From CAVUFH01 sp963740835 (GTDB lineage Bacteria > Actinomycetota > Acidimicrobiia > IMCC26256 > PALSA-610), in the NCBI GenBank assembly GCA_963740835.1, contig CAVUFH010000006.1, positions 1 to 64,000 on the forward strand: a stretch of 64,000 bases of DNA, given 5' to 3'. The position numbers and the translations under genes were made by a program. The notes beneath the pieces were generated by a model, which ran no database searches, had not been told where the DNA came from, and worked only from the letters and a program-made list of their open reading frames with translations. This document shows, piece after piece, positions 38,050-46,704 of the stretch; positions within the stretch are counted from its first letter, which is position 1, and each line of letters opens with the position of its first letter.

Positions 38050-38496
38050 TCACCCGGGCGCGAGCGCGAAGAGGATGCGGGCACGGCACGTCTCCTCGCC
38101 GTTCACCGTGGCGACACCGCGACCCCAGCCGCCGCGCGCGCTCAGCCGCTCCATCGTCACCTCGAGCACGAGCTCGTCGCCCGGGCGGACGATGCGACGG
38201 AATCGCGTGTCTTCGACGCCGCCGAACAGCGGGAGCTTGTCCGCGTAGCGCGCGTCGGCGAGCACCGCGATCGCACCCGTCTGTGCGAGCGCTTCGAGCT
38301 GCAGCACACCCGGGAACACCGGGTTGCCCGGGAAGTGACCGGCGAGGAACGGTTCGTCACCCGTGACGCGATAGCGCGCGCGTACCGATGCGCCGGCCTC
38401 GATCGTGTCGACCGCGTCGACGAACCGGAACGGCGGCCGGTGCGGCAACAGTCCGACGAGATCCGCCGGCGGTTCGGGCGACGCGTCATCGGTCAC
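38050..38496 (-). CDS. fabZ: FabZ-like 3-hydroxyacyl-ACP dehydratase
   Basis: Hot-dog-fold dehydratase of 148 residues, catalysing the dehydration step of FAS-II elongation. The catalytic histidine is H54 in GHFPGNPVFPG and the glutamate E68 in LQLEALAQTG, both in family positions. GTG 38496 start. It is divergent from the FAS-II operon with 238 bases between, so it may be controlled with it from a shared region and would supply the one FAS-II step missing from that operon. A thioesterase-like role is less likely given both catalytic residues. Confidence 0.87.
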   Translation of the reverse strand: MTDDASPEPPADLVGLLPHRPPFRFVDAVDTIEAGASVRARYRVTGDEPFLAGHFPGNPVFPGVLQLEALAQTGAIAVLADARYADKLPLFGGVEDTRFRRIVRPGDELVLEVTMERLSARGGWGRGVATVNGEETCRARILFALAPG

Positions 38497-38734
38497 AGCT
38501 GCGCACGTTACCGGTCAGTAGGTGGTTGTTCCGCGGCGTTCACGAAACGGACACGGCCTGGTGACACGGGTTGCCAAAGATGGTGCGCATCGGATCGTCC
38601 ATTCATGTCTTCTCGATGTAACGCGCCGCGGGTGGAATGAGTCCCAAGTCGACCCGCCCCACCTTCCCCCCGAAGTTCACGGTCACGGTGCGCGAGCGCC
38701 GGTCCCGAACTTCCCCCCTACGGAGGCCCTCTCG
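38497..38734. promoter_or_regulatory. Divergent control region of the FAS-II operon
   Basis: A 238-base gap between fabZ-like and the FAS-II operon. It contains an inverted repeat GAAGTTC/GAACTTC (38672-38678 and 38707-38713), with CTTCCCCCC-like tracts repeated beside each arm, close to the operon's first gene. This symmetric element is a candidate operator for a lipid regulator. A TTGCCA at about 38570 might be a -35 box, but no clear -10 follows. Confidence 0.35.
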
Positions 38735-38998
38735 ATGTCCGCGCCCGTCCCCCTGCACGGCGAAACCCTCCTCGTCCCCGAACGCGTGATCATCGCGCCC
38801 GCGGTCGGCGTGTTCCGCCCGAGGATGGTCGACCCCGGCGGCGCCGTGTGCGAAGGTGACGAGATCGGAGTAGTCGAGGGGCCGGGAACCAGCGAGTCGG
38901 TTCGGAGCCCGTTCGAGGGCACGATCATGGGGATGCTGGTGCAAGAAGGAGAACGCCTGCGTCAAGGTCAGCCCGTGGCTTGGCTGCGGGTGGCGTGA
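38735..38998 (+). CDS. Biotinyl/lipoyl-like domain protein lacking the acceptor lysine
   Basis: An 87-residue protein with the sequence pattern of a biotin-carrier half-barrel: VIIAPAVGVFRPRMVDPGGAV, GDEIGVVEGPG, SVRSPFEGTIMGMLVQEGER and LRQGQPVAWLRV. In true carriers the hairpin tip reads EAMKMEN; here residues 48-54 are EGPGTSE and the protein contains no lysine at all, so it cannot be biotinylated or lipoylated. GGAGG sits eight bases before ATG 38735, and its stop overlaps the fabH GTG. A structural or regulatory subunit for the carboxyltransferase downstream is possible. Confidence 0.75.
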   Translation: MSAPVPLHGETLLVPERVIIAPAVGVFRPRMVDPGGAVCEGDEIGVVEGPGTSESVRSPFEGTIMGMLVQEGERLRQGQPVAWLRVA

Positions 38999-39987
38999 CC
39001 GGGCTGCCCATCGCAGTCGTCGGCTGGGGCTACGCCGTCCCCGACGGCCGGGTCACCAACGCAGATCTGGCCGCCCGCGTCGAGACCAACGACGCGTGGA
39101 TCGTCGAGCGCACGGGGATTCGCGAACGTCGCATCGCGGGGCCGGGCGAGTCGACCGCAACGCTCGCGACCACCGCCGGTGCCGATGCGATCAAACGCGC
39201 CGGGCTCGCCCCCGACGACATCGACCTGCTCATCGTCGCGACTGCATCGCCGGAGCAACCGCTTCCCCACACCGGCGCGTTCGTCGGCGAAGCGCTGGGC
39301 CTCCACTGCGGATCGTTCGATGTCGCGGCCGCGTGCGCAGGGTTCGTGTACGAGCTCGTCGTCGGTGCATCGATGGTCGGGATCGGCTACCAGCACGTGT
39401 TGCTGATCGGCGCGGAGACGTTGAGCCGGATCGTCGACCCCGAGGACCGCACCACCCTCGTACTGTTCGGCGACGCGGCCGGTGCAGCGGTCATCACGCG
39501 CAGCGGCGGCGATGCGCCTTCGTTGCGCGCGTGGGATCTCGGCTGCGACGGGTCGGCCGCCGCGCTGCTCGAAGTGCCGGCCGGTGGGAGCCGCCGCCCG
39601 GCGACGCTGGAGACCGTCGCCGAGCGCGGGCATTACTTGAAGATGCAGGGCCAGCAGGTGTTCCGGCGCGCCGTGCGCGCGGTCGTCGACTCGGCGAGGG
39701 TCACGATGGAGCGCGCAGGTGTCACGGTCGACGAGATCGCGTGGTTCATCCCCCACCAGGCCAACCTCCGCATCATCGAGGCGGCCGCGCAGCGACTCGG
39801 TGTCCCGTCCGAGCGCACGCTCGTCAACATCGACCGCTACGGCAACACGTCGGCGGCATCGATCCCGCTCGCGTTGTTCGAAGCCGTCGAAGAAGGTCGC
39901 GTTCGCGACGGAGATCTCGTCCTGTTGTCGGGCTTCGGTGCAGGCATGACATGGGCGAGCGCGCTGCTCGAGTGGGGCGTGCGTTGA
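38995..39987 (+). CDS. fabH: 3-oxoacyl-ACP synthase III
   Basis: Condensing enzyme starting fatty-acid chains from acyl-CoA and malonyl-ACP. The 330-residue protein has the nucleophile Cys114 in AAACAGFVYEL, the histidine in FIPHQANLRII and asparagine in NIDRYGNTSAAS. GTG 38995 overlaps the preceding stop in GTGA. Its own stop overlaps the fabG TTG. The position at the head of the operon matches a FAS-II initiation role. Confidence 0.94.
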   Translation: MTGLPIAVVGWGYAVPDGRVTNADLAARVETNDAWIVERTGIRERRIAGPGESTATLATTAGADAIKRAGLAPDDIDLLIVATASPEQPLPHTGAFVGEALGLHCGSFDVAAACAGFVYELVVGASMVGIGYQHVLLIGAETLSRIVDPEDRTTLVLFGDAAGAAVITRSGGDAPSLRAWDLGCDGSAAALLEVPAGGSRRPATLETVAERGHYLKMQGQQVFRRAVRAVVDSARVTMERAGVTVDEIAWFIPHQANLRIIEAAAQRLGVPSERTLVNIDRYGNTSAASIPLALFEAVEEGRVRDGDLVLLSGFGAGMTWASALLEWGVR

Positions 39988-40739
39988 GCGACACGCCGGA
40001 GTCTCGCGTCGCGTTGGTCACCGGCGCGTCGCGCGGCATCGGTCGCGCGACCGTGATCGAGCTCGCGCGCGCAGGTCTCGCGGTCGGCTTCTGCTACGGC
40101 CAGGACAATGAAGGCGCGCGCGAGACCGTTGCCGCGGCGGAAGGTGCCGGCGGCAAGGTGTTCGCCGTACGCGCCGATGTCGCCGACGCGGACGCCGTCG
40201 ACCGTGCGTTCACCGAGATCGAAGGCGCGCTCGGAGCGGTGCACGTGCTCGTGAACAACGCGGGGATCAACCGCGATGGCCTACTCGTCCGCATGAGCGA
40301 CGAGCACTGGCAAGCGGTGATCGACACGAACCTCACCGGCGCGTTCCACACGATCCGCCGCGCCACCCCCGCCATGATGAAGGCGCGGTACGGCCGTATC
40401 GTGAACGTCTCCTCGGTCGGCGGCCACATCGGCACCGCCGGACAGGCCAACTACGCCGCGGCCAAGGCCGGGCTGGTGGGCCTGACCCGGAGCGTCGCAC
40501 GGGAACTGGCCCGGCGCCGCATTACCTGCAATGTGGTCGCCCCCGGCCCTATCGTCACTTCGATGACCGACGACATGCCGGCGGAGTGGCGGGCGCAGGC
40601 AGAGGCGACGGTCCCGCTCGGACGCTTCGGAACCGCAGAAGAATGCGCAGCAGTGATCGCGTTCCTGTGTTCGGATGCGGCCGGCTACGTCACGGGTGCA
40701 GTCGTGCCCGTCGACGGCGGCCTCGGCATGGGCCACTGA
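39984..40739 (+). CDS. fabG: 3-oxoacyl-ACP reductase
   Basis: NADPH-dependent SDR reductase of FAS-II, 251 residues. The cofactor loop is TGASRGIGRA, then NNAGINRDGLLVRM, the catalytic serine in VNVSSVGG and Tyr-x3-Lys in NYAAAKAG. The C-terminus is GAVVPVDGGLGMGH. The only good start is TTG 39984, whose TTGA overlaps the fabH stop, so translation is probably by coupled restart. Confidence 0.94.
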   Translation: MSDTPESRVALVTGASRGIGRATVIELARAGLAVGFCYGQDNEGARETVAAAEGAGGKVFAVRADVADADAVDRAFTEIEGALGAVHVLVNNAGINRDGLLVRMSDEHWQAVIDTNLTGAFHTIRRATPAMMKARYGRIVNVSSVGGHIGTAGQANYAAAKAGLVGLTRSVARELARRRITCNVVAPGPIVTSMTDDMPAEWRAQAEATVPLGRFGTAEECAAVIAFLCSDAAGYVTGAVVPVDGGLGMGH

Positions 40740-40785
40740 GCTACACCCGCCATTCGACTTTCCCAACCCCTACCAGGAGGAACTG

Positions 40786-41031
40786 ATGGATCGGAGCGAC
40801 GCGCTCTCGACGATGAAAGAGGTCGCGGCCGAAGTGCTCAGCGTCGACCCCGACCAGGTCACCGAGGAAGCGCGCTTCAAGGAGGACCTCGACGCCGACA
40901 GCCTCGACCTTGTCGAGCTGATCATGGGTCTCGAGGAGCGCTTCGACATCACAGTGCCCGAGGAAGACCTCGAAGGTGTGACGACGGTGGGCCAAGCGCT
41001 CGACCTGGTGATCGCCAAAACCGGCGCCTGA
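40786..41031 (+). CDS. acpP: Acyl carrier protein
   Basis: Carrier of growing acyl chains, 81 residues, strongly acidic. The phosphopantetheine site is Ser39 in DADSLDLVELI. AGGAGG lies five bases before ATG 40786, the best ribosome site of the operon, fitting the high ACP level cells need. It is flanked by fabG and fabF as in many FAS-II loci. Confidence 0.95.
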   Translation: MDRSDALSTMKEVAAEVLSVDPDQVTEEARFKEDLDADSLDLVELIMGLEERFDITVPEEDLEGVTTVGQALDLVIAKTGA

Positions 41032-41035
41032 CCGC

Positions 41036-42286
41036 ATGACCATCGCGCAGGACCATCGGAGCCGGACTCGGGTCGCCGTCACCGGCATCGGTGTGAAGAC
41101 GCCCGCCGGCATCGACGTCGACGGATTCTGGGAGCGGCTGAGCTCGGGGCGTTCCGCCGCGGCTCGTCTGACTCGGATCGACCCGTCCACCCTGCCCGTG
41201 CAGTTCGGCTGCGAGGTTCCCGGCTTCGACCCCACCGCGTACCTCAACGCCAAGGAAGCGCGCCGCATCGACCGCGTCACCCAACTCGGGTTCGCGGCCG
41301 CCGCCGACGCGCTCGCCGACGCGGGTGACGTCAACGCGGATCCCGCCCGATGCGCGGTTGTCATCGGCACCGGTGTCGGCGGCCTCATCACGCTCGAAGA
41401 CCAAGTGTCGGTGTACCTGCAGAAGGGTCCGCTGCGCGTCAGCCCGTTCTTCGTACCGATGATGATGACGAACGCGACCGCAGGCACAGTCGCGATGCAG
41501 TTCGGCTGGACCGGCGTGAACATCTGCATCTCGACCGCATGCGCGGCGAGTGCCCACGCCGTGGGCGAAGCCGCTCGCCTGATCCGGGACGGCAGCGCCG
41601 ACGTCGTGATGACCGGCGGTACCGAGACGTGCCTGACAGGTACCGCGATCTCCGCGTTCGCGCGCATGACCGCGCTCTCGACCCGCAACGACGACCCGGA
41701 ACACGCGTCGCGCCCGTTCGACGCGGAACGCGACGGGTTCGTCATGGGTGAAGGCGCGTCGGCGCTCGTCGTGGAGCGATGGGACCGCGCGGTTGCGCGC
41801 AACGCGACGATCTACGGCGAGGTGGTCGGCTACGGCCGCAACGCCGATGCGTACCACATCACCGCGCCGTCGCCCGGAGGTGAGGGCGCGGCCGCGTGCA
41901 TGGAACTCGCGCTCGAAGACGCCGGCCTCGCCGCGTCGCAGATCGGGCACGTGAACGCGCACGGCACGTCCACACCGTTGAACGACGCGGCCGAAGCCGA
42001 AGCGATCCGCAAGGTGTTCGGCGAAGCCCCGCCGCCGGTTACGTCCACCAAGGGCGTCACCGGCCACCTCATCGGGGCGGCCGGTGCGACCGAAGCCGTC
42101 GCGTGCCTCCTCGCGATGCGCAATGGCTCGGTGCCACCCACCGCCAACCTGGAACGGCTCGGCGACGACATCCAGCTCGACGTCGTGCACGGTGAACCCC
42201 GATCGGTCGCACCGAGCCCGGCGCTGTCGAACTCGTTCGGGTTCGGCGGCCACAACGTCACGCTCATCTTCGCTCCCGCGTCGTGA
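41036..42286 (+). CDS. fabF: 3-oxoacyl-ACP synthase II
   Basis: Elongating condensing enzyme of 416 residues. The active-site cysteine is in STACAASAHA and the two histidines in NAHGTSTPLND and GVTGHLIGAAG. The C-terminal NSFGFGGHN motif is intact. It starts four bases after the acpP stop, and its own stop overlaps the next GTG. Confidence 0.95.
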   Translation: MTIAQDHRSRTRVAVTGIGVKTPAGIDVDGFWERLSSGRSAAARLTRIDPSTLPVQFGCEVPGFDPTAYLNAKEARRIDRVTQLGFAAAADALADAGDVNADPARCAVVIGTGVGGLITLEDQVSVYLQKGPLRVSPFFVPMMMTNATAGTVAMQFGWTGVNICISTACAASAHAVGEAARLIRDGSADVVMTGGTETCLTGTAISAFARMTALSTRNDDPEHASRPFDAERDGFVMGEGASALVVERWDRAVARNATIYGEVVGYGRNADAYHITAPSPGGEGAAACMELALEDAGLAASQIGHVNAHGTSTPLNDAAEAEAIRKVFGEAPPPVTSTKGVTGHLIGAAGATEAVACLLAMRNGSVPPTANLERLGDDIQLDVVHGEPRSVAPSPALSNSFGFGGHNVTLIFAPAS

Positions 42287-43650
42287 TCGCGACGCCGATC
42301 CACGCCCACGCCGACGTCGCCGCGTCCGCGTCGGTCCGGGTGGTGGACGGTCGCCAGGTCATGTGGTTCCAGATCACGGGTGGGCTGCACCACGGTGCGA
42401 TCGGCGCGCGCGGGGGCGAGACCGTCGAGCGCGCGGTGCGCCTGGCGGGCGAGCTGCGCATCCCGTTGGTCGGCGAGCTCGACACGTCCGGCGCCGAACT
42501 GCGCGAGCACGTTGCTGCGCTGCACGCGTGGGGAAAGCTCGCGCGTGAGGTCGCACTCGTGTCCGGCACCGTGCCCACGATTCTTGCGGTCACGGGGGCG
42601 TGCGTCTCCGGGCCCGCACTCGCGCTGGGGCTCTTCGACGTGGTGGTCATGACCGAAGACGCGTTCGCGTTCGTGACCGGGCCGGATGCCGTCACCGATT
42701 TCACCGGTGTGCACGTGACCCGCGAGGACCTCGGTTCGGCGCTCATCCACGCGCGGCGCAGCGGTGTTGCGACGCTCGTCGTCTCCGATGACGCCGCCGC
42801 GCACGAGGCGCTGCTCGACATCCTCACCTACCTCCCCGACCACCATCTCGTGGATCCGCCGCGCTACGTATCGGAAGACCCTCGCGACCGCGCCTGCGGG
42901 CGCGCCGCCGCCGCGGTACCCGAACGGCCGACGGCGTCCTACGACGTTCGGGTGGTCATTACTGACGTCGTCGACTCCGACTCGTTCTTCGAGCTCCGCG
43001 CTCAGCATGCACCCAACCTCGTTACCGGACTCGCACGCCTGGACGGGCGGCCGATCGGCGTCGTCGGCAACCAACCGCAGCAACGAGCCGGCACCCTCGA
43101 CATCGACGCGTCGCGCAAGGCGGCGCGGTTCGTATCGTGGTGCGACAACTTCAATCTCCCGATCGTCACATTCGTCGACACGCCGGGCTTCGAGCCGGGC
43201 CGCGATCTCGAATGGCGCGGGATGATCCGTCACGGCGCCGAGCTCGTGCACGCGTACTGCGCGGCGACCGTGCCGCGCTGCTGCATCGTCATGCGCAAGG
43301 CGTACGGCGGCGCGTACATCGTCATGGACTCACGCGGCATCGGGAACGACCTTTGCGTCGCGTGGCCGACCGCCGAGATCGCGGTGATGGGCGGACCGTC
43401 GGCGGTGCAGATCATCCACGGTCGCCGGCTGCGACCGCTCGACTCCGACTTCCGCACCGGCGAAGAGGCGCGCCTGCTCGCCGAGTACGAGGGCGTCTTC
43501 TCCAACCCGTACCGCGCCGCGGAGCTCGGCCTCGTCGACGCGGTGATCGAACCCCGCGAGACCCGGCGCGTGCTGTGCGACGCGCTCGACGTCCTCGAGA
43601 CCAAACGCGACGACCAACCGCGTCGCCGCCACTCCAACACGCCGCTCTGA
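42283..43650 (+). CDS. Acyl-CoA carboxylase carboxyltransferase subunit, short form
   Basis: Carboxyltransferase of the acetyl/propionyl-CoA carboxylase beta family, 455 residues. The C-terminal half is canonical (SFFELRAQHAPNLVTGLARL; VDTPGFEPG; KAYGGAYIVMDSR; MGGPSAVQIIHGR). The N-terminal half has the crotonase-like core (GACVSGPALALG; FVTGPDAV) but lacks roughly the first 60-80 residues of PccB/AccD proteins and is divergent. GTG 42283 overlaps the fabF stop. It probably makes malonyl-CoA for the operon, but a biotin carboxylase and a functional biotin carrier must be encoded elsewhere. Confidence 0.85.
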   Translation: MIATPIHAHADVAASASVRVVDGRQVMWFQITGGLHHGAIGARGGETVERAVRLAGELRIPLVGELDTSGAELREHVAALHAWGKLAREVALVSGTVPTILAVTGACVSGPALALGLFDVVVMTEDAFAFVTGPDAVTDFTGVHVTREDLGSALIHARRSGVATLVVSDDAAAHEALLDILTYLPDHHLVDPPRYVSEDPRDRACGRAAAAVPERPTASYDVRVVITDVVDSDSFFELRAQHAPNLVTGLARLDGRPIGVVGNQPQQRAGTLDIDASRKAARFVSWCDNFNLPIVTFVDTPGFEPGRDLEWRGMIRHGAELVHAYCAATVPRCCIVMRKAYGGAYIVMDSRGIGNDLCVAWPTAEIAVMGGPSAVQIIHGRRLRPLDSDFRTGEEARLLAEYEGVFSNPYRAAELGLVDAVIEPRETRRVLCDALDVLETKRDDQPRRRHSNTPL

Positions 43651-43682
43651 CGGTTCTGTCCGTCTCGTCGCGAAGGGACACC

Positions 43683-44441
43683 ATGCTGCTCGGGCAGAAG
43701 CGCATCCTCATCACCGGCGTGCTCAACGACGCCTCGATCGCGTTCTCCGTGGCGAAGCGGGCGCAGGAGGAAGGTGCCGAGGTGCTCCTGACGTCGTTCG
43801 GGCGCGCCATGAGCCTCACGCAGCGGGCCGCACGTCGCCTGCCGACGACGCCAGATGTGATCGAGCTCGACGTCACCGACCAGACGAACCTCGACACGCT
43901 CGCGGAACGGGTGGGCGGCCGGCTCGATGGCGTCCTGCACGCGATCGCGTTCGCGCCCGAGAGCTGCCTCGGCGGCGGCTTCCTCACTGCGCCATGGGAA
44001 GACGTCGGTGTCGCGATGCAGATCTCGGCGTACTCGCTGAAGTCGCTCGCAGTCGCGTGCCGGCCCCTGATGGCGGGCGGCGGGTCGATCGTCGGGCTCG
44101 ACTTCGACAACAGCCGGAACGCGTGGCCGGTCTACGACTGGATGGGCGTGGCCAAGGCCGCGTTCGAGGCCACGGCGCGTTATCTGGCCCGCGACCTCGG
44201 TCCCGACAAGATCCGCGTCAATCTCGTCGCGGCCGGTCCGTTGCGAACGATCGCGGCGAAGAGCATCCCGGGCTTCTCGCAGTTCGAGGACGTCTGGGCC
44301 GCGCGCGCACCACTCGGCTGGGACGTCAAGGACGCAGAACCCGTCGCCGCCGCGTGCGTCGCACTGCTTTCGGACCTCTTCCCCGCGACCACCGGCGAGA
44401 TGCTGCACGTCGACGGCGGCTTCCACGCCGTCGGCGCGTGA
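43683..44441 (+). CDS. fabI: Enoyl-ACP reductase (InhA-like)
   Basis: Last reduction step of each FAS-II cycle, 252 residues. The N-terminus LLGQKRILITGVLNDASIAF is of the FabI/InhA type, with catalytic Tyr-x6-Lys in VYDWMGVAKAAFE and the substrate loop region AAGPLRTIAAKSIPGF. It lacks the cysteine-rich or extended features of FabK/FabL. GAAGGGA precedes ATG 43683. It closes the operon. Confidence 0.94.
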   Translation: MLLGQKRILITGVLNDASIAFSVAKRAQEEGAEVLLTSFGRAMSLTQRAARRLPTTPDVIELDVTDQTNLDTLAERVGGRLDGVLHAIAFAPESCLGGGFLTAPWEDVGVAMQISAYSLKSLAVACRPLMAGGGSIVGLDFDNSRNAWPVYDWMGVAKAAFEATARYLARDLGPDKIRVNLVAAGPLRTIAAKSIPGFSQFEDVWAARAPLGWDVKDAEPVAAACVALLSDLFPATTGEMLHVDGGFHAVGA

Positions 44442-44446
44442 GCGCG

Positions 44447-44602
44447 TCACAGGTCGTGACGGCGCGCCCAGCGCTCCACGCGGCGACCGGCCGCGTTGCG
44501 GATCGCGTACGACACGTGCTCCCAGCGCCAGAACGCTTCCACGATGATCGCGGCCGCGAGGAGCAGCAGTCCTGCCCGCCGCCACCGAGGCGAGGCCGTC
44601 AC
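44447..44602 (-). CDS. 51-residue membrane protein coupled to bcp
   Basis: Very small protein with one membrane helix (AGLLLLAAAIIVEAFWRW) and a basic arginine-rich C-terminus (RRVERWARRHDL), so probably inserted with the C-terminus inside. Its GTG (44602) overlaps the bcp stop in GTGA, which is the main evidence that it is translated. It nearly touches the convergent fabI end. Function unknown. Confidence 0.55.
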   Translation of the reverse strand: MTASPRWRRAGLLLLAAAIIVEAFWRWEHVSYAIRNAAGRRVERWARRHDL

Positions 44603-45060
44603 GTCAGCACCGACTCCGCCTTCGGCACGGTGTCCTTCGGGCTCACCTTGTAGAAGACGCCTTTCAGCTTGCCCTTGTCGTCGACGACGAACGCGGAGCG
44701 CACGATGCCCATGAACTTGCGGCCGTAGAGCGACTTCTCGCCCCATACCCCCCAGGCCTCGGCGACCTTGTGGTCCTCGTCCGAGAGCAACGGGAAGCCG
44801 AGCCCGTACTTGTCGTCGAACTTCTTCTGCTTCGCGACCGGGTCGGGACTGATGCCGAGCACAACGGCCTTCAACTTCTTCAACTGCGGGAACGCATCGC
44901 GCAGGTTGCAGGACTGCGTCGTGCATCCGGGCGTGTCGGCCTTCGGATAGAAGTACACGACGATGTTCTTGCCCTTGAACTGCGAGAGCCTGACGGTCTT
45001 GCCGTCCTGGTCCTTGAGCGTGAACGCAGGGGCCTTGTCGCCAACGGAAAGTGCTGCCAT
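44599..45060 (-). CDS. bcp: Thioredoxin-dependent peroxiredoxin, BCP/PrxQ type
   Basis: Peroxide-reducing thiol enzyme of 153 residues. Peroxidatic Cys46 and resolving Cys51 lie in TPGCTTQSC, the spacing of the BCP subgroup. The supporting motif YPKADTPGC is intact. ATG 45060 is nine bases from the divergent MFS transporter start, so the two share a promoter region. It is followed by the tiny membrane protein gene. Confidence 0.94.
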   Translation of the reverse strand: MAALSVGDKAPAFTLKDQDGKTVRLSQFKGKNIVVYFYPKADTPGCTTQSCNLRDAFPQLKKLKAVVLGISPDPVAKQKKFDDKYGLGFPLLSDEDHKVAEAWGVWGEKSLYGRKFMGIVRSAFVVDDKGKLKGVFYKVSPKDTVPKAESVLT

Positions 45061-45069
45061 CCCCGTAGC

Positions 45070-46704
45070 ATGCCGCGCGTGCCGCACCCCGCGCCCGTCC
45101 GGATCGGCGCGTCCGCCGATCAGGTGCGCGCGGCTGCCATCGCCGAACTCGGCGCCGTCGAGGAAGCCGACGGCGCGCTCGCGATCCCGATGGAAGGGGT
45201 CCCGAGCTCGAGCCTCGCGACGGTCCTGACGATCACACCGGACCGGCACCCGGGGACGCCGGACGCGGGCGCGAGCCTCGTCACCGCGCGCCGGCGTGGG
45301 CACATCGACATTCCATTCTTCGGGTGGTTCTTCGTCCCGCTCACTCGGATCGCAGGGAACCGGGCCGCCGCCTACGCCATCGGGACCCTGAAGCACGTCT
45401 TCGACGGCACCCCCGCGCCAGAGCCACCGCGTGGGGTCGTAGGGCTCCCGAACGTCGCCTTCACGACGGAACAGGCGACCCTGCTCGCAGCCGCGTCAGC
45501 CGCAGTCGCGGTCACGTCGTTCGCCAGCGCGATCTTCGGTCAGCTCGCAGGCCCGATCGGTGACTCGTTCCACGCGTCGGACGCGACACTCTCGAACGCG
45601 TTGGCCATCACCCGCCTCGGTGCGATCCTCGCCCTGTTCGCCACTGCGCTCGCCGACCGCCGCGGCCGCCGCCGGGCCATCCTCATCGGCGTCGTCGGCA
45701 CCGCGTTCGCGTGCGCGCTGTCCGCCGCCGCACCGACGCTCGTCATCTTCACCGCGGCTCAGGTCTTGCAGCGCGCGTTCGTGAACACCACGCTGATCGT
45801 TGCGGGCATCGCGGTGATCGAGGAAGCACCCGAAGGCGCGCGCGCGTATTCCGCGTCGATGCTCGCGCTCGCGGCCGGGTTCGGCTTCTCGTTCGCGGTT
45901 GTCGCGCTCCTCATCGACATCGGCGACAACGGCTGGCGCCTCGCCTACGTGGCGGGAACGCTGACGCTCCTCCTGGCACCCCGCATCGCGCGGGCGCTCA
46001 CCGAGACGACGCGGTACCAGGCCGTTGCGGCGCGCACCGAGATCCGGCGGGGCCAGCTGCGCGAGCTGATGACCGGGGTCTACGGCCGCCGCTTCGCGTT
46101 GCTCGCGGCGATCGGTTTCCTGGCCAACATCTTCAACGCCCCTTCGTCGCAGCTCATGAACAAGTACCTCGAGGACGTCCGCGACTTCTCCAGTCCGGGC
46201 ATCGCGCTGTTCCGCACCGTGACCACCGCGCTCCCGGGGCTCGTCGGGCTCGTCGTCGGCGGCCGGCTCGCCGAGCAGCGTGGCCGCAAGCCCGTCGCGA
46301 TCGTCGCGCTGCTCATCGCGACGACCACACAGATGGTGTTCTTCCTGCAGGGCGGCACGATCATCTGGATCATGTCGGCCGTCTCCGTCCTCACCTCCGC
46401 GATGGCCGGCATCGCGCTGGGCACCCTCGACGCCGAGCTCTTCCCGACCGAGCTGCGCGGTACGTCGAACGCACTGCTGCTCATCGTCAGCGTTGTCGGT
46501 TCGGGCGCAGGGCTACTGCTTGCAGGCCACCTCTCGGATCCGCTGGGCGGCATCGGCCGGTCGATCGCGCTGTGCGGCATCGCGAGCCTGCTCGCCGCGG
46601 TGCTCTTCGTGCCGCGCCTCCCGGAGACGCACGAGCTGGCCCTGGACGACGTCAGCCCATCGGAGCGCCCCGGCGAGTACGGTCCGAACCGTGCCCTCGA
46701 CTGA
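45070..46704 (+). CDS. MFS transporter with N-terminal cytoplasmic extension
   Basis: Major facilitator transporter of 544 residues with 12 likely helices from about residue 136. The loop 2-3 motif ADRRGRRRA and its second-half relative GGRLAEQRGRKP are present. Unusually, about 130 residues precede the first helix: an alpha/beta-looking segment (AAAIAELGAVEEADGALAIP) followed by GHIDIPFFGWFFVPLTRIAG, resembling an SRPBCC/DUF-type fragment. GTG 45079 in frame is another start. The downstream SMP-30-like gene overlaps by 14 bases. Substrate unknown; the neighbour suggests a sugar acid or lactone. Confidence 0.82.
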   Translation: MPRVPHPAPVRIGASADQVRAAAIAELGAVEEADGALAIPMEGVPSSSLATVLTITPDRHPGTPDAGASLVTARRRGHIDIPFFGWFFVPLTRIAGNRAAAYAIGTLKHVFDGTPAPEPPRGVVGLPNVAFTTEQATLLAAASAAVAVTSFASAIFGQLAGPIGDSFHASDATLSNALAITRLGAILALFATALADRRGRRRAILIGVVGTAFACALSAAAPTLVIFTAAQVLQRAFVNTTLIVAGIAVIEEAPEGARAYSASMLALAAGFGFSFAVVALLIDIGDNGWRLAYVAGTLTLLLAPRIARALTETTRYQAVAARTEIRRGQLRELMTGVYGRRFALLAAIGFLANIFNAPSSQLMNKYLEDVRDFSSPGIALFRTVTTALPGLVGLVVGGRLAEQRGRKPVAIVALLIATTTQMVFFLQGGTIIWIMSAVSVLTSAMAGIALGTLDAELFPTELRGTSNALLLIVSVVGSGAGLLLAGHLSDPLGGIGRSIALCGIASLLAAVLFVPRLPETHELALDDVSPSERPGEYGPNRALD

